Assembly: GCA_947175205.1 (NCBI GenBank)
Contig: CAMWLS010000015.1
Coordinates: forward strand, 1-47,141
Source of the DNA: an uncultured Porphyromonadaceae bacterium
Lineage (GTDB): Bacteria; Bacteroidota; Bacteroidia; Bacteroidales; Muribaculaceae
Direction of reading: 5' to 3'
DNA length: 47,141 nucleotides
Shown here: positions 8,678-18,584 of the stretch, piece after piece
How the letters are laid out: every line of letters starts with the position of its first letter
How positions within the stretch are numbered: position 1 is the stretch's first letter
Program-made: the position numbers and the translations under genes
Notes under the pieces: generated by a model
Seen by the model: only the letters and a program-made list of their open reading frames with translations
Told to the model about the DNA's origin: nothing
The model's database searches: none

Positions 8678-9646
8678 TTATTGCTTCTTTTCCGGGCGAA
8701 TACGTTTGATCTTTCCATTGGCTGTCCGGGGAAGTCTTTTAACCGGAAATATTCTTTTAGGAATAATGCTGTGGTCATCAAAACTACGTCTAAGTATAGA
8801 TAATAGAGAGGCCTCATCAAAATCATCTTCTCCACTATATTCCATAACCACCACCGCAATCTCACCCCATTTTTCATCAGGGATACCAACAATATAAAAC
8901 GGGGTAGGCATAAAAGGAGATATAAGCCTCTCCATTTCCTCCGGGAACAGTTTCTTTCCTCCGGAGTTAATAGCAAAATCAATCCTTCCTTTCCAGATGA
9001 AATTATGCTCATCCAATACCTCACAGATATCGTTAGTTATTACTTTCTTAACTGAGAGGTGAGGGGCTGATATCTCCAAACATCCTCTTTCATCAGTACT
9101 CACTCTAATACCAGGCATGGTGTGGTATCTTGCTATACCATCTTTAACCATTCCTTTATCTATATGAGCCAGGGCTATATGACTGCATGTCTCAGTCATT
9201 CCATACGAAATAAATGCATTATACCCGTGTTCTAATAGTTTACAGGCCCGGTTCTGGCTCAATGGAGCCCCCCCAATGATTAAATTCCTAACTTTTGTTG
9301 CATTTACATTTTCAACCAAACTCTCTACCTGTGAGGGTACAATGGCCAGCAAGTCAACATTCTTATCCAGAAGGATTCTATTACTGATGGGTAGTGGCAT
9401 CAACTCTCCATTTGCCATAATTGCACGCACAGCCATCATTTTTCCGGCAATGTAATCTGCGGACAGAGGAGTGGCAAATATTGATCCCGGAGTAAGTTTG
9501 AAATAGCTGTTGGTAGCCCATGCTGAGGCTCTCATATCATCTTTTAGCAGTCTAACTTCCTTGGGTTTGCCGGTTGAACCGGATGTATGAGCATAGACAC
9601 ATGGCGAACTGTTATTCCACTCGCAAATAAAATCTTCGTATGTCAT
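8678..9646 (-). CDS. menE: o-Succinylbenzoate-CoA ligase (short Bacteroidetes form)
   Basis: 322 residues, shorter than classical MenE (about 450) because the N-terminal part before the P-loop is missing, as in Bacteroidota MenE. Adenylate-forming motifs are present: AHTSGSTGKPKEV near residue 20, SYGMTETCSHIA about 150, and WKGRIDFAINSGGKKLFPEEME about 240, with the C-terminal lysine in RTANGKIKRI. It activates o-succinylbenzoate to its CoA ester in menaquinone synthesis. The start overlaps menC by 4 bases, and it is the last gene of the operon. Confidence 0.9.
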   Translation of the reverse strand: MTYEDFICEWNNSSPCVYAHTSGSTGKPKEVRLLKDDMRASAWATNSYFKLTPGSIFATPLSADYIAGKMMAVRAIMANGELMPLPISNRILLDKNVDLLAIVPSQVESLVENVNATKVRNLIIGGAPLSQNRACKLLEHGYNAFISYGMTETCSHIALAHIDKGMVKDGIARYHTMPGIRVSTDERGCLEISAPHLSVKKVITNDICEVLDEHNFIWKGRIDFAINSGGKKLFPEEMERLISPFMPTPFYIVGIPDEKWGEIAVVVMEYSGEDDFDEASLLSILRRSFDDHSIIPKRIFPVKRLPRTANGKIKRIRPEKKQ

Positions 9647-10680
9647 TTATTCTTTATATTACCCCATGCTTTGGTTGTGTTATACCAAAGACAGTCTGCT
9701 TGTAATTCAAGCGGAGATGTGATGTTATTAGTATATAACTGACCTGTGCCCAATCCTTGCGGAAGATTTACATTCTTGGTTGCAACCCATTGTGCTATTG
9801 CGTTAAGACCAATATCTGACTCAAGAGCTGAGGTAGCCCACCAGCCGATATCTCTTTTCTCACATTCTGCAATCCACTCATCTGCTTGCCCAAACCCTCC
9901 ACAAAGAGAGGGCTTCAGAATAATATACTGAGGTCTGACAGTATCAAGAAGCTCACATTTGAATTCAAAAGAGTTAAACCCAATCAGTTCTTCATCCAGC
10001 GCAATGGGCACCGGAGACTCAGCACATACTCTTGACATTATCTTCCACCGGCCACTCTTTATGGGTTGTTCAATGGAATGAATATTATATTTGCTTATTA
10101 CACTAAGCTTCTCCATAACATTCTCCGGTGTAAAACTCCCATTGGCATCCAAACGAATAGTCAAATCCGCTTCAGGAAAATATTGACGGACATACCCAAG
10201 TAAATTCATCTCAGATTCAAAGTCAATTCCTCCAATTTTCATTTTGAGGACCCGAAAGCCAGACTCTATTTTCTGTTTGATACGTGTAAGCATTTCAGAA
10301 TGATTACCCATCCAGATTAAACCGTTAATCTGAATTCCTTTCATTCCTTCAGTCCACTCTGAGTTAAAAATAAGATGCTTCCCACCATTTTCTAAGTCGT
10401 GCATTGCTGTATCAACCCCAAATCTGATGGAACTTACATCAGGGACTTCTCCCTCAGGATTCTTACAGTATGAATCAAGAACAGACTCATAACAGCCATT
10501 ATCTTCCGCTGACAGACCTTCAAACAGTGCACATTCTCCGATGCCTTTAATATCCGGACGGTCACTGTACCACATGACAATAAAATAAGTCTTCTTCTCA
10601 TGCATTATCATGCGTGAAGTCTGTGCGGTGAAGTTAAATCTAAGGGTATATGGAAACCACCGGGCGCAAAGAGTTCTCAT
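9643..10680 (-). CDS. menC: o-Succinylbenzoate synthase
   Basis: 345 residues, enolase superfamily. Catalytic and metal-binding positions can be read in order: LKMKIGG (KxK base), IRLDANGSF (Asp), SIEQPI (Glu), ALDEELIG (Asp), then the second lysine in [11 protein letters not shown]. It dehydrates SHCHC to o-succinylbenzoate. It overlaps both neighbours by 4 bases (ATGA type), so translation is coupled to menB and menE. Confidence 0.93.
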   Translation of the reverse strand: MRTLCARWFPYTLRFNFTAQTSRMIMHEKKTYFIVMWYSDRPDIKGIGECALFEGLSAEDNGCYESVLDSYCKNPEGEVPDVSSIRFGVDTAMHDLENGGKHLIFNSEWTEGMKGIQINGLIWMGNHSEMLTRIKQKIESGFRVLKMKIGGIDFESEMNLLGYVRQYFPEADLTIRLDANGSFTPENVMEKLSVISKYNIHSIEQPIKSGRWKIMSRVCAESPVPIALDEELIGFNSFEFKCELLDTVRPQYIILKPSLCGGFGQADEWIAECEKRDIGWWATSALESDIGLNAIAQWVATKNVNLPQGLGTGQLYTNNITSPLELQADCLWYNTTKAWGNIKNK

Positions 10681-11498
10681 CCGGGGAACTGAGGGAACTG
10701 GTCAAAGTCAGGATCGCGTTTTTCAAGAAAAGCATTCTTTCCCTCCTGAGCTTCATCCATAAGATAATACATAAGTGTGGCATCTCCGGCAAATTCCATA
10801 AGGCCATGCTGACCGTCAAGCTCAGCATTAAGCGCTCGTTTAATCATTCTGATGGCAAATGGGCTACGTTTCATTATGGTCTCACACCATTCAACAACCG
10901 TATCTTCAAGCTTATCAAAGGGCACAACTTCATTTACCAAGCCCATACGCAGAGCCTCATCAGCAGTGTACTGCTTACAAAGGAACCATATTTCACGTGC
11001 TTTTTTCTGCCCAACACATCGTGCTAAGTATGATGAACCAAATCCAGCATCAAAACTTCCAACTTTAGGTCCTGTCTGTCCAAATTTTGCATTTTCTGAG
11101 GCTATTGTTAAATCACAAACCAGCTGAAGGACATTACCGCCACCAATAGCATAACCGTTTACAGCTGCAATTACAGGCATAGTCAGCGACCTAATGGTTT
11201 TGTGGATCTCAAGAACATTAAGGCGAGGTGTTCCATCTTCATCCCTATATCCACCTCTACTTTTATAATTTTGATCACCTCCGGAACAGAAGGCTTTATC
11301 CCCTGCTCCTGTAAGGACAACAACTCTGATATCTTTTCTGTCACGGCAAATATTCAGAGCATCCAATATCTGATGATTTGTCTGCGGGCGAAAAGCATTA
11401 TAGACCTCAGGTCTATTTATGGTTATTCTTCCTATACCATTGTAAAAATCAAAAAGTATATCAGAATACTCCTTTATCTGGATCCAGTCTCTTTTCAT
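10677..11498 (-). CDS. menB: 1,4-Dihydroxy-2-naphthoyl-CoA synthase
   Basis: 273 residues, crotonase fold. The oxyanion-hole region (FCSGGDQ), the long MenB-specific loop after it, the [19 protein letters not shown] helix and the [18 protein letters not shown] segment are diagnostic for MenB over ordinary enoyl-CoA hydratases. It closes the naphthoquinone ring from o-succinylbenzoyl-CoA. It overlaps menD by 38 bases. Confidence 0.95.
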   Translation of the reverse strand: MKRDWIQIKEYSDILFDFYNGIGRITINRPEVYNAFRPQTNHQILDALNICRDRKDIRVVVLTGAGDKAFCSGGDQNYKSRGGYRDEDGTPRLNVLEIHKTIRSLTMPVIAAVNGYAIGGGNVLQLVCDLTIASENAKFGQTGPKVGSFDAGFGSSYLARCVGQKKAREIWFLCKQYTADEALRMGLVNEVVPFDKLEDTVVEWCETIMKRSPFAIRMIKRALNAELDGQHGLMEFAGDATLMYYLMDEAQEGKNAFLEKRDPDFDQFPQFPG

Positions 11499-13161
11499 CT
11501 TTATATTGTTTTAAAATACAATTATATAATTCTGTAATTTCTTTTTCTTTTTGAGGGTCCACACAAATTTCCATGATAGCTGTACGTGGCTCTTCCATGA
11601 AGGGATTGACGGATTCCGGTGTGCCGTCATAACGGAAATAAGGTATTTTATACGCTCCGGCTATATCAGCAAGCGGTAAACAGAGAGGGGCATAAATCCA
11701 TTCCTCAACATCAAGATTCTTACTGGCTGCAATCTGACGGAAGATGTGACCTCCCTTATTAGAGATGACAACTATTTTAAAGTCAGGTCTACATGCAAGT
11801 GACCCAATTACACCAAGGGCTCCAATATCATACTGGAAACTCATATCTCCACTTATAAAAAGTGTTTTAGTAGATGGAGAAGATAATGCTATGCCCAATG
11901 CTGTAGATGTAGAGCCATCAATCCCGCTGACACCTCTGTTACAACTTACGTTTATCTCTGGATTAAGTTTAAAATATTGAGCCATACGTACGGTCAGCCC
12001 ATTGCTTAAAACAAGATTTTCCCCCGGTCTTAGGTGTGACATCAATATTTTTATAACTCCCGCTGCAGCATGGTTTACAAAAACAGAATTTGCAAGTTCT
12101 ATTGCAACTGATGATGCTTGCTCCCATAATGCGCGATATCCGGAAGTTATGCTATTAGCCTCAATATTACTGACCAATAAAAGGAATTCTGCCGGGGTTA
12201 GATCCCAACTATCATTTAATGCGCAATATGTGTTGCGTCTAAATGGGACTTTACATACTTCTATTACAGGAGGTGAGTCCGGCGCAAGTTCTCTAAACGC
12301 CTTCTTTATCCCCGGCGCTATCAACCCGCCCCCTACAGTAAATACTATATCCGGAATGAACTCATTACCTGATGTTCTTAAAACCTTTAGAGCCTCATCA
12401 ATATTTGCAATATTATCTGGAATACCAGCATTTGCGTTATGTTCCGCCAAAATTACAACATTTGGCATTTTGTCCAGCACGCCAAGTGCCTGACGTAAGT
12501 CATTGTCCCACACATTATCCCCAACTATAACCATGACCTTATCCTTCATGAAAAGATTTGACTGGGTATGTAAAGGAAATCCAGATGACAAATCTTTATT
12601 AAACCCAAGATGACGGTCAAAGACAGTCATGGTTTTACCCAGAGGCACATCAAGTCTGACGTTTATGTGGACCGGACCCTGCGGGAAAGAAATAGCTTGA
12701 TAAAGAATCTCACAAATTACGTCTTTATTCTTTACAGATGATATTTCACCATCTATATCACACGCAGCTTTAATAAAATTACTGTATATGCCCGGTTGAA
12801 TTATAGTCTGGCCATCTGACTGATTAATCCATCTCTCAGGACGATCAGCAGTGATAACCACAAGTGGTAAACGCCTGTAATATGCTTCAGCTACTGCGGG
12901 GGAATAATTAAGAGTAGCTGTACCCGAGGTGCAAATCAGAGCAACCGGTAAACGCGAGGCTTCGCTTATTCCTAATGCCATGAAAGCAGCCACACGTTCA
13001 TCTATAACTGTGTGGATATTTTCAATGCGAGCATTTGATGCCAACATCAACGGAATGTTTCTACTGCCTGGACTCTCTACGCACGTTTTGACTCCTAAAG
13101 CAGAAACTGCACACATAAGAAAATCAACAGTATCTTTATCACTGGTAACGTTCTTAAGCAT
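11461..13161 (-). CDS. menD: SEPHCHC synthase, thiamine-diphosphate enzyme
   Basis: 566 residues, standard MenD length. The N-terminal ThDP half contains the catalytic-Glu region [15 protein letters not shown], and the C-terminal cofactor motif is [13 protein letters not shown] followed by a long [11 protein letters not shown] segment. It adds the succinyl-semialdehyde carbanion from 2-oxoglutarate to isochorismate. It is the first gene of the operon. No isochorismate synthase (menF) or menH lies next to it, so these must be encoded elsewhere. Confidence 0.95.
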   Translation of the reverse strand: MLKNVTSDKDTVDFLMCAVSALGVKTCVESPGSRNIPLMLASNARIENIHTVIDERVAAFMALGISEASRLPVALICTSGTATLNYSPAVAEAYYRRLPLVVITADRPERWINQSDGQTIIQPGIYSNFIKAACDIDGEISSVKNKDVICEILYQAISFPQGPVHINVRLDVPLGKTMTVFDRHLGFNKDLSSGFPLHTQSNLFMKDKVMVIVGDNVWDNDLRQALGVLDKMPNVVILAEHNANAGIPDNIANIDEALKVLRTSGNEFIPDIVFTVGGGLIAPGIKKAFRELAPDSPPVIEVCKVPFRRNTYCALNDSWDLTPAEFLLLVSNIEANSITSGYRALWEQASSVAIELANSVFVNHAAAGVIKILMSHLRPGENLVLSNGLTVRMAQYFKLNPEINVSCNRGVSGIDGSTSTALGIALSSPSTKTLFISGDMSFQYDIGALGVIGSLACRPDFKIVVISNKGGHIFRQIAASKNLDVEEWIYAPLCLPLADIAGAYKIPYFRYDGTPESVNPFMEEPRTAIMEICVDPQKEKEITELYNCILKQYKDEKRLDPDKGVF

Positions 13162-13212
13162 ATTATTCTTCTATCTTCTTTTGTACCGGATTAACAAGTA
13201 AATTTTCATCTA

Positions 13213-13220
13213 CAAAGATA
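13213..13220 (-). promoter_or_regulatory. -7 box of the menD operon
   Basis: CAAAGATA on the plus strand reads TATCTTTG on the minus strand, a perfect TAnnTTTG box about 52 bases before the menD ATG. I do not see a clear TTTG upstream at the usual spacing. Confidence 0.5.
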
Positions 13221-13393
13221 CGCATAAAAATGGATTTATGACTCATCAGTGAATCTCATATGAGAATAAGTTTGTATGAAATTAAATTAGCTGAAGATGG
13301 TAACGACAGGTGAAAACCAAGCTATAATTGGCATAAATGATTACTAAAGTGGTCATTTTAACCAAAGAAGATATTTTTATTGCGCAATTTTTA

Positions 13394-13424
13394 ACTAAGT
13401 TAAGATTATAATTGTTAACTTAGT
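13394..13424. promoter_or_regulatory. 10-bp inverted repeat before the Omp85-like gene
   Basis: ACTAAGTTAA (13394-13403) and TTAACTTAGT (13415-13424) are exact reverse complements separated by 11 AT-only or AT-rich bases. The element ends 15 bases before the ATG at 13440. The operator-like symmetry suggests a dimeric regulator site or a short 5' UTR hairpin; which one is unknown. Confidence 0.55.
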
Positions 13425-13439
13425 ACATTCATCATACTT

Positions 13440-14609
13440 ATGAGATTACGTAAATACATATTAACGGTACTTGGCATTATCTTATCATGGGCTTGCGCAG
13501 ACGCTAACCCTGATGAAAAAGAGGATAATGCCCCGTCAGATAGTATAGCCTCTCAGAAGAAGAATTTAATCCAAAAAGTAATTGACTATTTTGAGGAAAG
13601 CAATGAAGATCATAGTGCGGATGGTCTTGATATTTCATTTATAGGTGGTCCCTATTATTCATCTGATACTAAATTTGGAATAGGACTTGTGGCGGCCGGA
13701 TTATACCATACGGATAAAGCTGATTCTCTGAGTCAGCCTTCAAACGTCTCACTGTACTTAAAAGCAACTACAAGCATGTTCTTTCAGTTAGGTGTAGAGG
13801 GATATCATATTTTCCCCGGAGACACACAGCGAATTACGTATGATGTTAATTTCTCATCCGTAAAAAGCAAATTCTGGGGAATAGGATATGACATGGATGT
13901 CAACCCTGATAATGAAAGCAAATTCAAGTATCTGGCTTCTGAGGCAAGAGGTTCATTCTTATGGCATTTTAAGGATAAAATATTCTTGGGTCCCACGGCA
14001 TCCTTTGACTATGTCAACGGCCGTGGATTTGAAAAGCCCTGGCTATGGGATGGTCAGAGCGACCGTACCTTTAATGTGGGAATAGGATTTAAACTTACCT
14101 ATGACTCCCGAGACAATATTGCCAATGCTTATAAAGGTATATATCTTGCCATTGAGCAGAGGTTTAACCCACGGTTCCTATTAAATAAGTATGCCTTTTC
14201 ACTGACTGAACTGACTGCCAACGGGTACCAGAGTCTCTGGACCGGCGCAGTAATTGCCGGGTCTTTCCATTCAAGGCTAACCTATGGCAATACTCCTTGG
14301 GGGCTGCTGTCAACATTCGGTGGCAGCCATGTTATGCGCGGTTACTTTGAAGGCAGATATAGAGATAAATGCGAGGCTGATATCTGTGTTGAGCTCCGTC
14401 AGCATATATGGAAGCGAAATGGAGTGGTGGCGTGGATTGGAGCCGGTACTGTTTTCCCTGAGTTTAAAGCTTTAAGATGGTCAAATATTCTGCCTAACTG
14501 GGGATTAGGCTACCGATGGGAATTTAAAAAACGTGTTAATGTAAGAATAGACTTTGGCTTCGGCCGTCATGAGTCTGGATTTATGTTTGGAATAAATGAA
14601 GCCTTCTGA
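13440..14609 (+). CDS. Omp85/BamA-type surface antigen barrel without POTRA domains
   Basis: 389 residues. A signal peptide (MRLRKYILTVLGIILSW, then ACADA) precedes a charged linker and a barrel domain of the bacterial surface antigen family: LTYDSRDNIANAYKGIYL, GGSHVMRGYFEGRYRDK (equivalent to the conserved RGY/RGF loop) and a C-terminal barrel strand. It is shorter than BamA (about 800) and has no POTRA repeats, so it is more likely a patatin-type or stand-alone Omp85 barrel than the assembly core. It overlaps the next gene by 14 bases, so the two envelope genes are co-translated. Confidence 0.8.
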   Translation: MRLRKYILTVLGIILSWACADANPDEKEDNAPSDSIASQKKNLIQKVIDYFEESNEDHSADGLDISFIGGPYYSSDTKFGIGLVAAGLYHTDKADSLSQPSNVSLYLKATTSMFFQLGVEGYHIFPGDTQRITYDVNFSSVKSKFWGIGYDMDVNPDNESKFKYLASEARGSFLWHFKDKIFLGPTASFDYVNGRGFEKPWLWDGQSDRTFNVGIGFKLTYDSRDNIANAYKGIYLAIEQRFNPRFLLNKYAFSLTELTANGYQSLWTGAVIAGSFHSRLTYGNTPWGLLSTFGGSHVMRGYFEGRYRDKCEADICVELRQHIWKRNGVVAWIGAGTVFPEFKALRWSNILPNWGLGYRWEFKKRVNVRIDFGFGRHESGFMFGINEAF

Positions 14610-16311
14610 TAGTATTAAGAGTAAGTTAAGGGGTATAAACCCCTTGCTCCTGATTATGGGATTGTTTGTGCTGGCACTTATTATCCCTAATATAGTGCTG
14701 GATATAACGGAATCATACGGAATCTTAAGTAAGATTACCAACATAGTTCTGCCGGCCGGTTTATATATCCTGCTGGCGTTCTCAACACGTAAAGCTGGAT
14801 TAAATCTACTTCTTGGATTTCCGGTAATGTTCTTTGCGGCATTCCAGATTGTTCTCCTTTTCCTCTATGGGGAAAGCATAATTGCAGTGGATATGTTCAT
14901 GAATGTCATGACTACTAATGTTTCTGAGGCTACGGAGTTGCTGAGTAATCTTTTACCTGCCATTCTTGTAGTGTGCATCATATATCTGCCCTTTATAATC
15001 ACCGGTATAATATATCTTTGTAAACATAAAACCTTTTCTGTTTCATTATTGAGGAGAGGACGAGTTACTGGAGCAATAGTAAGTGCGACAGGAATAGTAT
15101 TACTGATAATAACAGTATTCTGTATAAAAAGCTATAGCCCCAGAACAGAGCTCTTTCCATACAATGTGTGTGCAAATCTGGTGGAGAGTATAAAACGCCA
15201 GAAAGAGTCACTGAATTATCCACAGACTTCCCGAAATTTCACATATGAGGTTGAAAAAAAGTCAGATTCAATTCCTGAAGTATATGTACTGGTAATAGGT
15301 GAGACATCAAGGGCAGACAACTGGCAGCTGTGTGGCTATGACAGACCTACTAATCCAATGCTTAGCAAACGTAATGATATTGTATTTTATCCTTATGCTG
15401 TCTCTGAAAGTAATACTACTCATAAATCCGTTCCTTTAATGCTGTCACCATTGACAGCTGAAACTTTTTCAGATTCAATTAATTGCGTCAAAAGCATTAT
15501 TACAGCCTTCAAGGAAAGCGGATTTAAAACTGCCTATCTTTCAAACCAACAACGTAATCATTCTTATATAGATTATTTTGGAAGTGAGGCGGATACTACA
15601 ATATTCCTCAAGGATAATAGCTCTCAGCATTTTGATCATGAGTTGATTATCCCAATGACTGAAATTATACAATCTAACCTGCAACAGGGTAATAAAAAGC
15701 AATTTATAGTGCTTCATACATATGGATCACATTTTGACTACAAAGACCGTATAACAAAGGAATACCAAGCATTCACGCCATGCGAGGATTATCAGGCTGA
15801 TGCGGAATCGCGTGACTTACTTATCAATGCCTATGACAATACTGTGGTTTATACAGATGGTTTACTCAATAGCATTATAGAAAATCTAAAAGAGTTGCAT
15901 GTCAATTCAGCTATGCTATATACCTCAGATCATGGAGAAGACATCTTTGATGATGAAAGACATAGATTCTTACATGCCTCTCCGGTCCCCACTTATTATC
16001 AGCTGCATGTTCCTTTCCTGCTATGGATGAGTGAGGATTATTTGGATGAACATCCCGGTATTCTTGATATTTCAAAAAGTAATGCCATGAAGCCAGTAAG
16101 CAGTAGCCAAGCAATATATCATACCTTGGAGGAGATTGCCGGGCTCAAAACACAGTACACAGACACTGACGCATCCGTAATAAACAATAGATACAAAGCA
16201 AAGCCATTCATGTATCTTACTGATCTTAACAAGGGCGTCCCCTTAAAGGAATCCGGTCTCAAAACCCCTGACTTTATCCAGTTCAAGAAACATAATATCA
16301 CTATTGAATAA
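14596..16311 (+). CDS. Phosphoethanolamine transferase-like membrane sulfatase-fold enzyme
   Basis: 571 residues. Five transmembrane helices lie in the first ~190 residues, followed by a periplasmic alkaline-phosphatase/sulfatase-fold domain. Key motifs are VIGETSRADNWQLCGYDRPTNP (nucleophile region), HTYGSHFDY and YTSDHGED (metal ligands). This matches the EptA/EptB/CptA group, which moves phosphoethanolamine onto lipid A or core sugars. In Bacteroidota these enzymes can modify lipid A and affect cationic peptide resistance; the exact acceptor is unknown here. Confidence 0.87.
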   Translation: MKPSDSIKSKLRGINPLLLIMGLFVLALIIPNIVLDITESYGILSKITNIVLPAGLYILLAFSTRKAGLNLLLGFPVMFFAAFQIVLLFLYGESIIAVDMFMNVMTTNVSEATELLSNLLPAILVVCIIYLPFIITGIIYLCKHKTFSVSLLRRGRVTGAIVSATGIVLLIITVFCIKSYSPRTELFPYNVCANLVESIKRQKESLNYPQTSRNFTYEVEKKSDSIPEVYVLVIGETSRADNWQLCGYDRPTNPMLSKRNDIVFYPYAVSESNTTHKSVPLMLSPLTAETFSDSINCVKSIITAFKESGFKTAYLSNQQRNHSYIDYFGSEADTTIFLKDNSSQHFDHELIIPMTEIIQSNLQQGNKKQFIVLHTYGSHFDYKDRITKEYQAFTPCEDYQADAESRDLLINAYDNTVVYTDGLLNSIIENLKELHVNSAMLYTSDHGEDIFDDERHRFLHASPVPTYYQLHVPFLLWMSEDYLDEHPGILDISKSNAMKPVSSSQAIYHTLEEIAGLKTQYTDTDASVINNRYKAKPFMYLTDLNKGVPLKESGLKTPDFIQFKKHNITIE

Positions 16312-16360
16312 GTCAACAACACAGATTTATAATAATTAGTGCAAACTTAACGTACTGCCA

Positions 16361-16494
16361 AGAAATAAGTTAGAGCTGTCTTCACAGACGGCTCTAACTC
16401 TCTTACACATAGTACTTAATGTTAGATTTATATCTCTATTCCAGATTGTATCGTATGAAAAAGCAATTATTAACTATGCTCGTTGTATCATTTC
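16361..16494 (-). ncRNA. Candidate small RNA between an orphan promoter and a terminator
   Basis: A full promoter on the minus strand (16501-16530) points at the hairpin at 16368-16399, with no minus-strand gene between. Expected product is about 100-135 nt ending in the hairpin and a T-rich TATTTCTT. Its 5' part has two GATACAA copies. Inferred only from promoter and terminator; the rest of 16312-16792 shows no gene I can support. Confidence 0.4.
16368..16399. terminator. Strong bidirectional hairpin
   Basis: A 14-bp stem (AGTTAGAGC...GCTCTAACT outside, GTCT/AGAC inside, one T-G wobble) with a TCAC loop. It lies about 55 bases after the stop at 16311. The plus side is followed by CTCTTAC and the minus side by TATTTCTT, so it could end transcription from either direction. 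Confidence 0.7.
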
Positions 16495-16500
16495 CGGGTG

Positions 16501-16530
16501 CAAAGGTATGAACTTTTTTTTATGTGTCAA
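16501..16530 (-). promoter_or_regulatory. Orphan Bacteroidales-type promoter
   Basis: On the minus strand: TTG (plus CAA at 16528-16530), 19-bp spacer, TACCTTTG (plus CAAAGGTA at 16501-16508). This is a consensus promoter in the eptA-like/TatD intergenic region that reads away from the TatD gene and into a hairpin. Confidence 0.55.
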
Positions 16531-16792
16531 TAGCGCAATAGGAGTGTAATTTACAAGCTCAAATTTAAAAATTAAACGAAGCAAGGATAAAAGGAAATAA
16601 TTTTAATGCCGTTTATTTCTAATTTACAATTTTAAAGAAATACTCACTAAAAAATTGCAAAATAACAGGCAGTGAAAATTTGTTAAATTCAATATGTTAT
16701 ATAGCATAATTATAGGAAACGTTCCTGCGAGCGATAGATATTCCCTGGTATATTAGCAAAAGGACACAGAAATACAGCGATACAGGTAATAT

Positions 16793-17569
16793 CTACTTCC
16801 AAAATTTACCAAAAAGTGAACTCGCGTTATCCGAAGTTACATTACCTATGGTGTTTATGTCCTCGCCCAAAGTCTGGCCTATCTTTTCAGCTATAATAGG
16901 GATGTAGCTGCTGCGGTTAAGTTTCCCGCGATAGGGGACGGGTGCCAAATAAGGAGAATCAGTCTCTAAAACAATTCTGTCCAATCCTATAATGCTAAGG
17001 ACATTGGCAAGTCCGGAATTTCTGAATGTGACAATTCCGTTTATACCAAAATAATAGTCTCCAACGTTACGAATCTTTTCTATATCATTTTCATCACCTC
17101 CAAAGCAGTGGAACACGGCTTTGACACCGGGGTGATTTCTGAGAATTTCAAGAGTCTCATCCAACCCATTCCGGCAATGGATGATTACTGGAAGCCCAGC
17201 CTTTACTGCTATATCCGTCTGCTTATCAAAGGCCTCCATTTGCCTTTTACGAGTTGATTTCTCCCAATATAAATCAACACCTATCTCCCCAACTGCTATA
17301 TACTTGCCGGACATTACTTCATATTCTATTTTTTCTATATCAGATTTCCAATTTTCTGATAGTTCAGTTGGATGGATACCGGCAGCCATACGGATATTAT
17401 CAGGAAACAAGGAGGCAAGGCGTTTCATATTATCAAAAGAGCTAAGATCAACAGCCGGAAAAATTAGAGCTTTAACTCCTGCTTCAATAGCCCGTTTCAC
17501 TTCTATTTCTGATTCCGCTCCGGGAAATGAGTCCGGAGAATAAATATGTGTGTGTGTATCTACAAACAT
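16793..17569 (-). CDS. TatD-family metal-dependent hydrolase (DNase)
   Basis: About 258 residues from the ATG at 17569. The open frame reaches 17605, but that would overlap the upstream gene, and the family start is MFVDTHTHIYS. Metal-binding and active-site motifs are VDTHTH, GEIGVDLYW, IIHCRN, VFHCFGG and ETDSPYLAPVPYRG, so it is a complete TIM-barrel amidohydrolase. TatD proteins have 3'-5' exonuclease or DNase activity in vitro; the physiological substrate is uncertain. It follows the polyprenyl synthetase by 4 bases. Confidence 0.9.
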   Translation of the reverse strand: MFVDTHTHIYSPDSFPGAESEIEVKRAIEAGVKALIFPAVDLSSFDNMKRLASLFPDNIRMAAGIHPTELSENWKSDIEKIEYEVMSGKYIAVGEIGVDLYWEKSTRKRQMEAFDKQTDIAVKAGLPVIIHCRNGLDETLEILRNHPGVKAVFHCFGGDENDIEKIRNVGDYYFGINGIVTFRNSGLANVLSIIGLDRIVLETDSPYLAPVPYRGKLNRSSYIPIIAEKIGQTLGEDINTIGNVTSDNASSLFGKFWK

Positions 17570-17573
17570 ACGA

Positions 17574-18533
17574 TTATATTTTGCGTTCTGATGCCTGAGT
17601 GGCAAGATCTACAAGATACTGGCGTACGTCTTTATCCAAACTTACATCCGCCAGGGCCTTGATGGCCATATCTGAGAACTTATTAATCATGGTAAGACAT
17701 CTTTGCGGAAGTTCCAAACGTGTATAGATTTCTTTTATTCTTTTAACAAGTTCCTCTCCGGTCAGCATTTCGTATGCAGTTCTGACTTCTTCCGGCGCTT
17801 CCTGCATGGATTTTATAAGGAGCCAAGTCTTTTTTCTATTCTTAATGTCTCCTCCAATCTCCTTCCCAAAAACTTCAGAATTTCCGAAACTATCAAGTAA
17901 ATCATCCATCAATTGGAATCCTAACCCTAAGTTAACCCCATACTGATATAATGCTTCCCCCTCTTTGCCTGCTACCATTGCCCCCAACTGACATGCACAT
18001 CCAAGAAGGACTGCGGTCTTAAGCCTTATCATCTCAAGATATTCTTCTTCAGAGACAATATCTCTTGACTCAAAATCCATATCAAACTGCTGTCCCATGT
18101 ATACCTCCATGGCGGTACGATTAAATATTGTAAGATAAGACACTCCATATCGTGCTATCATCTCTGTTGCTAAGGTAAGCATTGCATCCCCACTTAATAT
18201 AGCCGCATCTTCACCATACTTTGCCGCTACAGTGGGCTTACCACGTCTTAAATCAGCTTTATCCATAACATCATCATGAAGTAAGGTGAAGTTATGGAAC
18301 ATTTCTATGGCTGCGGCTGCATCAAGTGCAACCTCCATTTCACTCCCGGTACCATATGCGCAAAGGAGTGTGAGTATAGAACGCAGACGCTTACCCCCAC
18401 TGTCAAGAGCGTAACGAATGGGCTTAAAAAGTCCTTCCGGTGAGTCAGGGAAAGGCATGTTATTTAATTTATCTTCTATAAGATTCATTGCCTGCACTGC
18501 AGGTGAGTCTGTTAATTCACGTTTCTTTTCCAT
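17574..18533 (-). CDS. Trans-polyprenyl diphosphate synthase
   Basis: 319 residues. The first Asp-rich motif is in LLHDDVMDKADLRRGKPT and the second in FQLMDDLLDSFGN, with GGKRLR upstream for substrate phosphate binding. It condenses allylic diphosphates with IPP to make a long or medium prenyl chain, here probably for the menaquinone side chain or other isoprenoids (inference from the nearby men operon). Chain length cannot be deduced reliably. Confidence 0.9.
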   Translation of the reverse strand: MEKKRELTDSPAVQAMNLIEDKLNNMPFPDSPEGLFKPIRYALDSGGKRLRSILTLLCAYGTGSEMEVALDAAAAIEMFHNFTLLHDDVMDKADLRRGKPTVAAKYGEDAAILSGDAMLTLATEMIARYGVSYLTIFNRTAMEVYMGQQFDMDFESRDIVSEEEYLEMIRLKTAVLLGCACQLGAMVAGKEGEALYQYGVNLGLGFQLMDDLLDSFGNSEVFGKEIGGDIKNRKKTWLLIKSMQEAPEEVRTAYEMLTGEELVKRIKEIYTRLELPQRCLTMINKFSDMAIKALADVSLDKDVRQYLVDLATQASERKI

Positions 18534-18563
18534 TTTTCAGTTTTCTAATACTTTTCTGATGTA

Positions 18564-18571
18564 CAAAAATA
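18564..18571 (-). promoter_or_regulatory. -7 box for the polyprenyl synthase/TatD unit
   Basis: CAAAAATA on the plus strand reads TATTTTTG on the minus strand, 31 bases before the ATG at 18533. It lies only 13 bases from the plus-strand box at 18585-18592, so the two divergent promoters interlock. Confidence 0.5.
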
Positions 18572-18584
18572 GCATTTTTTTCGC

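Noticed and set aside
10650-11127. Several plus-strand frames opposite menB/menC
   Set aside because: Shadows of the men genes; the minus-strand genes have full catalytic motifs.
16455-16511. Tiny 18-codon ORF starting MKKQLLTMLVV
   Set aside because: Signal-peptide-like start but stops at once; it overlaps the promoter box on the other strand. Probably chance or the trace of a lost secreted-protein gene.
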